Assembly (NCBI GenBank): GCA_027063755.1
Contig: JAMORD010000093.1
Coordinates: forward strand, 1 to 35,932
Direction of reading: 5' to 3'
From: a bacterium
GTDB taxonomy: Bacteria; Coprothermobacterota; Coprothermobacteria; Coprothermobacterales; JAADFF01
Length of the DNA: 35,932 nt
Within the stretch, counting starts at the first letter, position 1. Each line of letters opens with the position of its first letter. The notes under the pieces were generated by a model. It did not search any database, was not told the DNA's origin, and saw only the letters and a program-made list of their open reading frames with translations. The translations under genes were made by a program, and so were the position numbers. This document shows positions 1 through 8,174 of this stretch, piece after piece.

Positions 1-303
1 ATAAACAAGTGTATGTAAGACTTCGTATCCCAATATATCGGTGGCTTTGATGCCAACTGTGCGGTACCATTCTCCTTTGGGCATGAATATAGCTGATAGA
101 TATGGTTCAATAACTCCAATGATAATGCCAGCCAGTATACCATATAGCATGAGCACTTCAGACATTGTGATATGTATCTCATTTAGTAGTTTATTGCTGT
201 CTGGGGATATGTGGGTAAACATATATACAAGTATCAAAATGCCTATATAGAGCGCATAAAGAAAAAGATTGTTTTTGCCATAGAAGGTTTTAAACAGTCT
301 CAC
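1..303 (-). CDS. Putative ABC transporter membrane (permease) subunit, truncated by the window edge
   Basis: Minus-strand frame open from GTG at 303 to position 1: MRLFKTFYGKNNLFLYALYIGILILVYMFTHISPDSNK...; hydrophobic segments; SD GGAGGTGAATACG upstream; overlaps the 3' end of the ABC ATPase by 14 nt. Not in the ORF track because it runs off the edge. Confidence 0.65.
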   Translation of the reverse strand, partial: MRLFKTFYGKNNLFLYALYIGILILVYMFTHISPDSNKLLNEIHITMSEVLMLYGILAGIIIGVIEPYLSAIFMPKGEWYRTVGIKATDILGYEVLHTLVY

Positions 304-955
304 CGTATTCACCTCCAAACAGGTCCATATATATCTGTTCCAATGTTTGGCTCCTGTGCTCCTTAAGATCTTCCATGTTTCCTTGGAGCACGATTTCACC
401 ATCGTTTATGAATATGACTGTATCGGCAATTTTTTCTACCTCGTATATCTGATGAGATGCCATTAATATGCTTTTTCCGTCAGATACCCACTGAATCATA
501 TGTTCTCTAAGCGCTTTTATGCGAGGTAGGTCAATACCTTGCCATGGCTCATCGGCCAGTATGATATCAGCATCGCTTGATAAGGCGGCCGCCCAGAATA
601 TTAATCTCCTTTGACCTTCTGATATGTTATGAATAGGTATGCTACATGGTATTTCCCATATGTTGCACAGTTTATTAAATGTGTCTTCTTGGCATCCTGC
701 TATGTAACATATGTTATGTCCTGTAATAGAAGGGTATATAAGTGTGGTTTGTGGTATGTAAAAAGCCTTTCCATCAAGGGATATTGTTCCTTTATATGGT
801 TTTATTAGCCTTAGTATGGTGCGAATGGTTGTGGTTTTACCGCTGCCTATTGGTCCTAACATGGCACATAAAGAGCTACTATTTACCTGAAAGCTAATAC
901 CCTTGAGTATGTTTTTCTTTCCTAATTTTACCCAGATATCGTTTACATTAAGCAT
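290..955 (-). CDS. ABC transporter ATP-binding protein
   Basis: Walker A GPIGSGKTTT, signature-like ISEGQRR, Walker B IILADEP. ORF extends to 976, but ATG at 955 (MLNVNDIW) looks like the real start. Confidence 0.9.
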   Translation of the reverse strand: MLNVNDIWVKLGKKNILKGISFQVNSSSLCAMLGPIGSGKTTTIRTILRLIKPYKGTISLDGKAFYIPQTTLIYPSITGHNICYIAGCQEDTFNKLCNIWEIPCSIPIHNISEGQRRLIFWAAALSSDADIILADEPWQGIDLPRIKALREHMIQWVSDGKSILMASHQIYEVEKIADTVIFINDGEIVLQGNMEDLKEHRSQTLEQIYMDLFGGEYGETV

Positions 956-1325
956 TTTGCTTCCACTCCCTGTCAATCAGTTTGTGAAGTGTAGAGATAT
1001 CTATTCCCAGTTTTTTGGCTTTGTCAATACAGGTTTTTATGTCTTCGCGGATAATCTGTTGCCTTTCACGGGACAGAATAGTGAGGGCATCTTTGCTAAT
1101 GTATGTTCCTCCAGCCCCTTTGGTATATAGATATCCCTCGCTAAGTAATTCCCTATATACTCTCTGAACGGTGCCAGGATTGACCTGCAGCTGTGATGCT
1201 AAAGTTCTGATGGGGGGGAGTCTATAGTCCGGTTTTATTTCACCCGTGGCAATAGCATATTTGATCTGTTCTTTTATTTGTTTGTATACCGGTTTTTCGC
1301 TGTGATAATCTATTTTTATCTCCAT
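948..1325 (-). CDS. GntR family (YtrA-like) transcriptional regulator
   Basis: N-terminal wHTH IDYHSEKPVYKQIKEQIKYAIATGEIKPDYRLPPIRTLASQLQVNPGTVQRVYRELLSEGYLYTKGAGGTYI; short protein followed by an ABC ATPase and a membrane gene, as in ytr-type operons. ATG at 1325 follows SD AAGGTGAT. Confidence 0.92.
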   Translation of the reverse strand: MEIKIDYHSEKPVYKQIKEQIKYAIATGEIKPDYRLPPIRTLASQLQVNPGTVQRVYRELLSEGYLYTKGAGGTYISKDALTILSRERQQIIREDIKTCIDKAKKLGIDISTLHKLIDREWKQNA

Positions 1326-1342
1326 ATATATCACCTTGTCTA

Positions 1343-1367
1343 TTTGTATTATATCAAATAATACAAA
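1343..1367. promoter_or_regulatory. Perfect 10-bp-arm inverted repeat, candidate GntR operator overlapping the -10 of the regulator gene
   Basis: TTTGTATTAT-ATCAA-ATAATACAAA; minus-strand TATAAT (1348-1353) lies within it. Confidence 0.75.
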
Positions 1368-1381
1368 AGTGGGAACAATAA

Positions 1382-1408
1382 AAAGAGGGCTGTGGTTTAC
1401 ACAGCCCC
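1382..1408 (-). terminator. Rho-independent terminator downstream of treT
   Basis: On minus: GGGCTGTG TAAAC CACAGCCC TCTTTTTATT. Confidence 0.85.
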
Positions 1409-1424
1409 AGTACTATGTGGGGAA

Positions 1425-2633
1425 TTACATCAAAGATGATAGTAGGTTGAGATAGTCTTTCAGGAGCCTTGTTATAAGGAACTTTTCTTTGACTGTTTCA
1501 TGTGCCCGTTGACCTATCTCTTCGGCAAGGGTTTTATCCTCAAGGAGTTTAACAATCGTATTAGCAAAACCATCGTAATCATATGGATCATGGAGAAAGC
1601 CATTGACACCATTTTCAATCTGCAGGGTAATACCTCCAACACGAGATGCCACAACGGCCTTCTTTTTCCACATAGCCTCTGTAACTGTAAGACCAAACCC
1701 TTCTCTTGTTGATTTCTGTATGACAACATCGGCTTTCCTCTGTAGGGCATTAACCAGTGTGCTGGAATCAACTGTTAGAAGTATGACATCGCCCGATTTT
1801 ATGAGGTCTTCTGCCGACTTTTCTACCTCTGTGTATATCTTCCAGCCTTCAGGGTCATCGCTGGCCATATTGCCAAGAAGTACCAGTCTTGCATCTACAT
1901 TTTGTTTAACCTTCTTGAATACCTCTATGACACCTACAGGGTCTTTCCATGGGTCAAAGCGAGATATCTGCGTAATAATGGGTTTATCGGTCTTTATGCC
2001 ATATCTTTCAATGATTTCATCTACCTCTTTGGGGCTCATGTCTCTGTTTTTTTCTGATAGTGGATCAATAGATGGGTGGAATATGACCTGAGGATTGGGA
2101 AGATCGTCTTTTTTATACTTCTCACTAGAGATGATAACGGTATCATAGGCGAGAATAAAGCCTTTCAGGTATTCCCACAGTGTCTTGTTTGGATTAGTTA
2201 TGTCTATATGGCATCTCCATATCCATGGCTGAGATTTTTTGTAGAAGGCAATCATTGGTAGCGGTTGGGGGTCATGAACGATAACGAAGTCATGGTTAAG
2301 GTGGGTGAATACGGAAAATGCCTCTACAGTTTCTTCGTAAATGCGTTTGACAGTATCGGTTAGATCAATATCAGCCCCCTGTAGGGCGTTGTGAAACGAT
2401 TTGGTAACATTAAAAAACTCTGGAGTACCATGAAGTATTCGCCATCCTGTTTTTACACCAATGGAGTTCATTAGTGGAATGAGTGTATTAAGCATCTCTG
2501 CCACGCCGCCACCTTGATATGTAGAGTTAATGTGAACAACATGTTTACCAAGAAGTGGTCTTGCAGCCTTGTGAATTTCATAAATCTCCTTGTCACCTAT
2601 AATGTGGCGATAGTCAGAAAGTTTCTTCTGCAT
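1425..2633 (-). CDS. treT: Trehalose synthase, GT4-type glycosyltransferase (TreT)
   Basis: VVHINSTYQGGGVAEMLNTLIPLMNSIGVKTGWRILHGTPEFFNVTKSFHNALQG and C-terminal STREGFGLTVTEAMWKKKAVVASRVGGI are characteristic of TreT. ATG at 2633 has a good SD (GGGAGGTGACTGGT); ORF track starts at GTG 2642. Confidence 0.9.
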   Translation of the reverse strand: MQKKLSDYRHIIGDKEIYEIHKAARPLLGKHVVHINSTYQGGGVAEMLNTLIPLMNSIGVKTGWRILHGTPEFFNVTKSFHNALQGADIDLTDTVKRIYEETVEAFSVFTHLNHDFVIVHDPQPLPMIAFYKKSQPWIWRCHIDITNPNKTLWEYLKGFILAYDTVIISSEKYKKDDLPNPQVIFHPSIDPLSEKNRDMSPKEVDEIIERYGIKTDKPIITQISRFDPWKDPVGVIEVFKKVKQNVDARLVLLGNMASDDPEGWKIYTEVEKSAEDLIKSGDVILLTVDSSTLVNALQRKADVVIQKSTREGFGLTVTEAMWKKKAVVASRVGGITLQIENGVNGFLHDPYDYDGFANTIVKLLEDKTLAEEIGQRAHETVKEKFLITRLLKDYLNLLSSLM

Positions 2634-2679
2634 ACCAGTCACCTCCCTTTGGTATTATTACAGAGAAGGGGGTGATTTT

Positions 2680-4863
2680 ATGCGTTATATTATTGTCTCT
2701 AATAGATTACCAGTTACGGTCTCCCGACGCAAAGGCCAATTTGCCACAAAAAAGAGCGTTGGAGGTTTGGCAACTGGTGTCTCTGCTGTATTTGAAAATA
2801 ATGAAGGTATTTGGATAGGGTGGCCTGGTATTGCCTCTGATACCCTTTCCATAGATGATAGAGAAGAGCTGGAAATGCTTCTCAGACGAGATGGATTTGA
2901 GCCTGTTTTTCTATCTTCCAAAGATATAAGTGGTTATTATCATGGATATTCCAATAAGACATTGTGGCCTCTGTTTCATTATTTTGCAAATTATACAGTG
3001 TTTAGTGATAACGAAATGTGGAGGCGATATGTCAATGTCAATAAAAAATTTGCTAAAAAGATAATTGCCCTTTATAGAGATGGGGATATCGTTTGGGTTC
3101 ATGATTATCATTTATTTCTTGTACCTCAGATGGTGAGAAGGGAAATCCCCGATGCTACTATTGGATTTTTTCTTCATATACCTTTTCCCTCTTATGAGGT
3201 GTTTAGACTACTTCCTGAAAGAAAAGAATTGCTTGAGGGAGTTCTTGGAGCTGATCTAATAGGCTTCCATACATATGACTATGTTAGGCATTTTCTTAGC
3301 AGTGTCAGGCGCATTGTTGGTATAGAGCATCATATGGGAAGACTATGGGTTGGTAAAAGACAAATAAAGGCATCAGCATTTCCTATGGGTATTGATACGG
3401 ATAGGTTTATAAGGCTTGCTCAGTCGTATTCAGTGCAAAAAAAGATAGAGGAATACAGAAAGAAGCTACATGGTCGCAAACTTGTTTTATCTATTGATAG
3501 ACTTGACTATTCTAAGGGTATAGACCTTAGGTTAAAGGCTATTGAACGATTTTTTGATAAGTATCCAAAGATGAGAGAAAAAGTTGTGTTTGCCCTTATT
3601 GTTGTGCCCTCCCGTTCGCAGGTGGAAACATATCAGGATATGAAAGAGCGAATAGATAAACTTGTTGGGCAGATTAACGGCAAATATGGGGGTTGGGGCG
3701 TTATCCCTGTATGGTATATGTACAAGAGTTTTCCACAGGAAGATTTGATACCACTATATGCCCTTGCCGATGTTGCACTCATTACACCAATAAGAGACGG
3801 TATGAACCTCGTCGCCAAAGAGTATATTGCTGTGAAACAAGGAGAAAGTGGTATGCTTGTGCTCAGTGAGATGGCCGGTGCGGCAACAGAACTTGGCGAG
3901 GCTGTACTTGTTAATCCTATGGATACCGATGGGGTGGCAGATGCCATATACGGCGCTTTAACCATGTCTATAGATGAGAAGAAAGAACGTATGAGTAAAA
4001 TGTTTGAGCGAGTGAAAAAATGGAATGTTCACAGGTGGGCAGAGGATTTTGTTGAGCGATTGGAAAGCATTAAGGATTATCACAGGCAGTTTGCAGGAAA
4101 AATATTAACAGGAAAAGCTCAGAAGAGATTAAAAGATGCTTTTGTTTCTGCCCAAAGGAGAGTGCTTCTTCTTGACTATGACGGTACTCTTACGAAGATT
4201 GTAAGGAGACCCGAATATGCTAAGCCAGATAAGGAAATAAAAGACATTTTAAGACGGTTAGCACGAAAATCAGATGTAGTAATTGTTAGTGGTAGGGATA
4301 GGAAAACCCTTGATCAGTGGTTTGGTGATTTGCCAGTATCTTTCGTAGCTGAACATGGTGCATGGATTAAACATAAGGGTAAGAACTGGAATACGCTTAT
4401 TGCTATTCCATCGGACTGGAAAGACGATATTAGACCAATTATGGAGTTGTATGCCGATAGAACAGCCGGTGCATTTGTTGAGGAGAAGGAGCATGCCATT
4501 GCATGGCACTATAGGTTGGCTCTTCCTGAGCATGCCCAGGTAATGGCAGCTGAGTTGAAGGAGGTACTTATGTCGCTCATTTCAGGTAAGGATTTGGAAA
4601 TCATTGATGGTAATAAAGTTATAGAAGTAAGGGTTGCAGGTATCAATAAGGGAATTGCCTCATCACGCTTTATAGAGGATGCCGACTTCATACTTGCTGC
4701 TGGTGATGACTGGACTGATGAGGATATGTTTGAAGCTATGCCAGAGCATGCGTGGACAATAAAGGTTGGTCCTAAACCGTCAAAAGCTAAGTGGATTATT
4801 GAAGATGTAGATGAAATGAGAAGGTTGCTAAGTGAACTAAGTGCCCTTGACATGACAAAATAA
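2680..4863 (+). CDS. otsAB: Bifunctional trehalose-6-phosphate synthase / trehalose-6-phosphate phosphatase (fused OtsA-OtsB)
   Basis: GT20 domain (SNRLPVTVSRRKGQFATKKSVGGLATG, WVHDYHLFLVPQMVR, RLDYSKGIDLR) followed by a HAD phosphatase domain (LLLDYDGTLTKI, VSGRD, AAGDDWTDEDMFEAM). SD AAGGGGGTGA. Confidence 0.95.
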   Translation: MRYIIVSNRLPVTVSRRKGQFATKKSVGGLATGVSAVFENNEGIWIGWPGIASDTLSIDDREELEMLLRRDGFEPVFLSSKDISGYYHGYSNKTLWPLFHYFANYTVFSDNEMWRRYVNVNKKFAKKIIALYRDGDIVWVHDYHLFLVPQMVRREIPDATIGFFLHIPFPSYEVFRLLPERKELLEGVLGADLIGFHTYDYVRHFLSSVRRIVGIEHHMGRLWVGKRQIKASAFPMGIDTDRFIRLAQSYSVQKKIEEYRKKLHGRKLVLSIDRLDYSKGIDLRLKAIERFFDKYPKMREKVVFALIVVPSRSQVETYQDMKERIDKLVGQINGKYGGWGVIPVWYMYKSFPQEDLIPLYALADVALITPIRDGMNLVAKEYIAVKQGESGMLVLSEMAGAATELGEAVLVNPMDTDGVADAIYGALTMSIDEKKERMSKMFERVKKWNVHRWAEDFVERLESIKDYHRQFAGKILTGKAQKRLKDAFVSAQRRVLLLDYDGTLTKIVRRPEYAKPDKEIKDILRRLARKSDVVIVSGRDRKTLDQWFGDLPVSFVAEHGAWIKHKGKNWNTLIAIPSDWKDDIRPIMELYADRTAGAFVEEKEHAIAWHYRLALPEHAQVMAAELKEVLMSLISGKDLEIIDGNKVIEVRVAGINKGIASSRFIEDADFILAAGDDWTDEDMFEAMPEHAWTIKVGPKPSKAKWIIEDVDEMRRLLSELSALDMTK

Positions 4864-4876
4864 TTTTTGCTATAAT
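4847..4876 (+). promoter_or_regulatory. Consensus sigma-A-type promoter for tRNA-Gly
   Basis: TTGACA (4847-4852), 18-nt spacer, TATAAT (4871-4876); the -35 lies inside the last otsAB codons. Confidence 0.85.
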
Positions 4877-4896
4877 GCATTTGCGACTGGCAAGGA

Positions 4897-4971
4897 GCGG
4901 GTGTAGCTCAGTGGTAGAGCGCCTCCCTGCCACGGAGGAGGTCGCGGGTTCGAATCCCGTCACCCGCTCCA
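4897..4971 (+). tRNA. tRNA-Gly (anticodon GCC), CCA encoded
   Basis: Acceptor GCGGGTG/CACCCGC, D-arm GTAGCTCAGTGGTAGAGC, anticodon loop CTGCCAC, T-arm CGCGGGTTCGAATCCCG, encoded CCA. Confidence 0.97.
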
Positions 4972-5007
4972 AACAAGGGGGCACATCAGCCCCCTTGTTT
5001 CGTTTTT
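4971..5007 (+). terminator. Rho-independent terminator after tRNA-Gly
   Basis: AAACAAGGGGGC-ACATCA-GCCCCCTTGTTT followed by CGTTTTT. Confidence 0.9.
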
Positions 5008-5094
5008 GATAATTAATAATTTTCTGTATACATAGTGTGTTTGTGTTAGAATAGCAAGGATGAAATAACATCTTCCATGAGGAGGGGGATTTAA

Positions 5095-7791
5095 GTGGAA
5101 AACTGGCATGCTCTGACAAAGGAAGGGATTGTAAAAAAGTTTGGAGTTGACCCAGATAGGGGATTATCTATAGAAGAAGCTCAGAAAAGATTAGAAAGAT
5201 ACGGAAAGAACGCTTTACCTGAAGGAAAGAAAAAGACTTTATGGAATAGACTTGCTGAGCAACTTCTTGACCCTATGATTATTCTCCTTATGGTGGCCTC
5301 GGTTATTTCCATATTTGTTGGAGAGTTAGTTGATGCCATAGCCATTATTGTCATTGTTGTGCTCAATGCCATTATTGGCATATATCAGGAATATAAGGCA
5401 GAGAGTGCACTTGAGGCTTTGAAAACACTGACTACGCCTCATACAAGGGTTATAAGAGATGGTGCTATAGTGGAAATTACCGTAGATGAAATCGTTCCTG
5501 GCGATATTGTGGTTCTTGAGGCCGGTGATAAAGTACCAGCCGATATATATATACTTGAGGCGTTTGGCCTTATGGTAGATGAGTCTATTCTTACCGGTGA
5601 GTCTCATCCTGTTATGAAATCTCCTGGTACGGTAGGTGAAGATACAGCCCTCGCAGATAGGAAAAACATGCTTTATATGGGGACATCTGTGGTTAAGGGG
5701 AGAGCCAAAGGTGTTGTTGTTGCCACAGGACCGGCCACAGAGCTTGGCAAAATTGCCACTTCGCTTGCTTCTATGGAAGAGGAGAAGACTCCATTGCAAA
5801 AGAAGATGGCCGAGTTTAGTAAAAAGCTCAGTCTCATTACACTGGGTATTGTTGCTATTGTCTTTGCTCTGGGGCTTTACAGGGCATGGGGTAGTGGAGG
5901 TAATATGTTCCAAATGATACTTGACCAGTTTATGGTGGCTGTATCTCTGGCTGTTGCTGCTGTTCCTGAGGGACTTCCAGCTGTTATGACCTTGGTTCTT
6001 GCCATTGGTGTCATAGACATGGCTGCAGAAAACGCTATTGTTAAAAAACTTGCTGCCGTAGAGACCCTTGGTAGTACCACTCATATATGCACCGATAAAA
6101 CAGGCACGCTAACGCAGAATGAAATGACGGTGCGCTATGTCCATACCCCGTCCGGCGGTTTCCATAAGGTGAAAGGTGAAGGATATGCTCCCAAAGGAGA
6201 AATAGAAAATGCTAATGTGCCTGAAATGGAGTGGATACTGAAAATCTCTGCCTTGTGTAATGATGCCCATCTTAGAAAAGATGAAAGTGGTGCATATGGT
6301 ATCGTAGGTGATCCTACAGAGGGAGCCCTTGTTGTTCTGGCATATAAAGGTGGCATTGATGTACAGAGCATAAGAGAAACATGTCCCCGTGTGGGTGAGA
6401 TTCCATTTGATTCTGATAGAAAGATGATGACTACTATTCATGAGTGCGACAGTAAATATTATGCTATGTCCAAAGGTGCTACCGAATCTATACTTGCTGT
6501 GGCTTCTTACATACAGGTTGGGAAAGAGATTAGACCAATTACCGACGGAGATAGAAAAAAGATTATAGAGACTGCAAACTCCATGGCCAAGCAAGCGCTC
6601 AGGGTGTTGGCATTTGCCTACAAAGAGATGTCAGAGCCAGATGAAGAACATGCCGAGGAAGACCTTGTATTTGTTGGTCTTGTTGGCATGATAGATCCGC
6701 CAAGACCAGAGGTTCCCGGTGCTATTAAGCTGTGTAAAACTGCTGGTATTAAGGTGGCTATGGTTACAGGTGATAATCCTATTACCGCTATGGCTATTGC
6801 TCGTGAGATTGGACTTGTCGAAGACCATGAAGATGGTACCTATATCACAGGTGCTGAGCTTGAAAAGATGTCCGATGAAGAGCTGAGAAAAGTTGTGAAG
6901 AATACCAAGGTGTTTGCCCGTGTCAGTCCTGAGCATAAGCTTCGCATTGTTAAGGCCCTGAAATATCATAAAGAAATTGTTGCCATGACAGGTGACGGTG
7001 TTAATGATGCACCAGCCCTGAAGATGGCCGATATTGGTGTTTCTATGGGCCTTAGAGGAACAGAAGTGGCGAAAGAGGCTGCAGACCTTATACTTCTTGA
7101 TGATAACTTTGCCACTATCACCAAGGCTGTTAGAAGAGGGCGTATTATTTATGATAACATAAGGAAATTTGTGCAATTTCTGCTTTCATGTAATCTTGGT
7201 GAGGTTGCTATAGTATTTCTTGCCGAACTCTTTGGTTGGGGCTCTCCTTTTAGACCTATACATCTTCTTTTCCTGAACCTTCTTACCGATTCCTTCCCAG
7301 CACTAGCACTGGGTATGGAAGGACCTGAAAAAGATGTTATGGAACGTCCACCGCGAGATCCTAATGAACCACTTCTTGATAGAAAGATGACATTTCTTAT
7401 GTTGACAACAGCTGTATTTATTACGGTAGCTGTTCTTTCTGAATATTACCTCGTGAAATATGTTTGGCAGTTTCCCCACGATGTTGCACAAACTTCAGCG
7501 TTGGCAACACTGGTTATTGCCGAGGTTGTCAGGGGATTTGCAGCAAGGTCAGAAAAAGAGTGGATACTTTTTACCCCAAAGATGTTTTCTAACAAGTATA
7601 TGAACTGGGCTGTATTCATCTCTATAGCACTTCTATTGCTTGCTATGTATTTACCGGGAGTAGATAGGGTGATGCAACTGAACCCTGTTAAGGATGTTCG
7701 TCTCTTGGCTACCATCATTGTTGCTTCTCTACTTCCGGCTCTTGCACTGGAAGTGGCCAAGATATGGTATGGAAGGAGGTATGAGTCTTGA
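5095..7791 (+). CDS. Cation-transporting P-type ATPase, P2A / Ca2+-type
   Basis: DKTGTLTQNEM phosphorylation motif, TGES, VAAVPEGLPAV (M4), SCNLGEV (M5), NLLTDSFPALALG (M6), TGDGVNDAPALK. GTG start, SD GAGGAGGGGG. Confidence 0.95.
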   Translation: MENWHALTKEGIVKKFGVDPDRGLSIEEAQKRLERYGKNALPEGKKKTLWNRLAEQLLDPMIILLMVASVISIFVGELVDAIAIIVIVVLNAIIGIYQEYKAESALEALKTLTTPHTRVIRDGAIVEITVDEIVPGDIVVLEAGDKVPADIYILEAFGLMVDESILTGESHPVMKSPGTVGEDTALADRKNMLYMGTSVVKGRAKGVVVATGPATELGKIATSLASMEEEKTPLQKKMAEFSKKLSLITLGIVAIVFALGLYRAWGSGGNMFQMILDQFMVAVSLAVAAVPEGLPAVMTLVLAIGVIDMAAENAIVKKLAAVETLGSTTHICTDKTGTLTQNEMTVRYVHTPSGGFHKVKGEGYAPKGEIENANVPEMEWILKISALCNDAHLRKDESGAYGIVGDPTEGALVVLAYKGGIDVQSIRETCPRVGEIPFDSDRKMMTTIHECDSKYYAMSKGATESILAVASYIQVGKEIRPITDGDRKKIIETANSMAKQALRVLAFAYKEMSEPDEEHAEEDLVFVGLVGMIDPPRPEVPGAIKLCKTAGIKVAMVTGDNPITAMAIAREIGLVEDHEDGTYITGAELEKMSDEELRKVVKNTKVFARVSPEHKLRIVKALKYHKEIVAMTGDGVNDAPALKMADIGVSMGLRGTEVAKEAADLILLDDNFATITKAVRRGRIIYDNIRKFVQFLLSCNLGEVAIVFLAELFGWGSPFRPIHLLFLNLLTDSFPALALGMEGPEKDVMERPPRDPNEPLLDRKMTFLMLTTAVFITVAVLSEYYLVKYVWQFPHDVAQTSALATLVIAEVVRGFAARSEKEWILFTPKMFSNKYMNWAVFISIALLLLAMYLPGVDRVMQLNPVKDVRLLATIIVASLLPALALEVAKIWYGRRYES

Positions 7792-8156
7792 AAGAAAAAA
7801 AGATAATAGGTATTCTTGTTGTTAGCTACTTGGTGTTTGCTGGTATCGTTGCATGGCTTGTGTGGGATAGTCTAAAACAGAATGGTTTTTCAGGTTCAGG
7901 ACTTTATACCCGCTTTGGCGTTATTATTGGCATTTTCATATTGCTTAGTATCATGGAATTTTGGCTAAAATACAAAGTGGGAATGTCAAAGACTTTGCTT
8001 ATTAGGGGACTGGCTGTTGGCATTGGTATAGGTATTATTTCGTATGTTATGGGATATGCTGCTACCACTTCTGCTATGTGGGGAGGCTTATTTGGTATTA
8101 TCTACTATTTCTGGGATAGAAGTAAGATGATAAGACTACAGAACATGCAAAAGTAA
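7788..8156 (+). CDS. Small multi-TM membrane protein of unknown function, translationally coupled to the P-type ATPase
   Basis: TTG start overlaps the ATPase stop codon (TTGA); hydrophobic segments IIGILVVSYLVFAGIVAWLVW, FGVIIGIFILLSIMEFWL, LAVGIGIGIISYVMGY, AMWGGLFGIIYYFW. Confidence 0.7.
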   Translation: MKEKKIIGILVVSYLVFAGIVAWLVWDSLKQNGFSGSGLYTRFGVIIGIFILLSIMEFWLKYKVGMSKTLLIRGLAVGIGIGIISYVMGYAATTSAMWGGLFGIIYYFWDRSKMIRLQNMQK

Positions 8157-8174
8157 ATGTAAAAGTGGGGATGT

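Noticed and set aside
41-250. 69-aa plus-strand ORF
   Set aside because: Antisense to the truncated permease gene, which has SD, hydrophobic TM segments and operon context.
1603-2091. 162-aa plus-strand ORF
   Set aside because: Antisense to treT; no recognisable motif and treT is clearly the coding strand.
5326-6084. 252-aa minus-strand ORF (and other 60-250 aa antisense ORFs across the P-type ATPase)
   Set aside because: Composition rich in N/H/S/T/C typical of a mirror frame opposite a conserved gene; no SD and no domain pattern.
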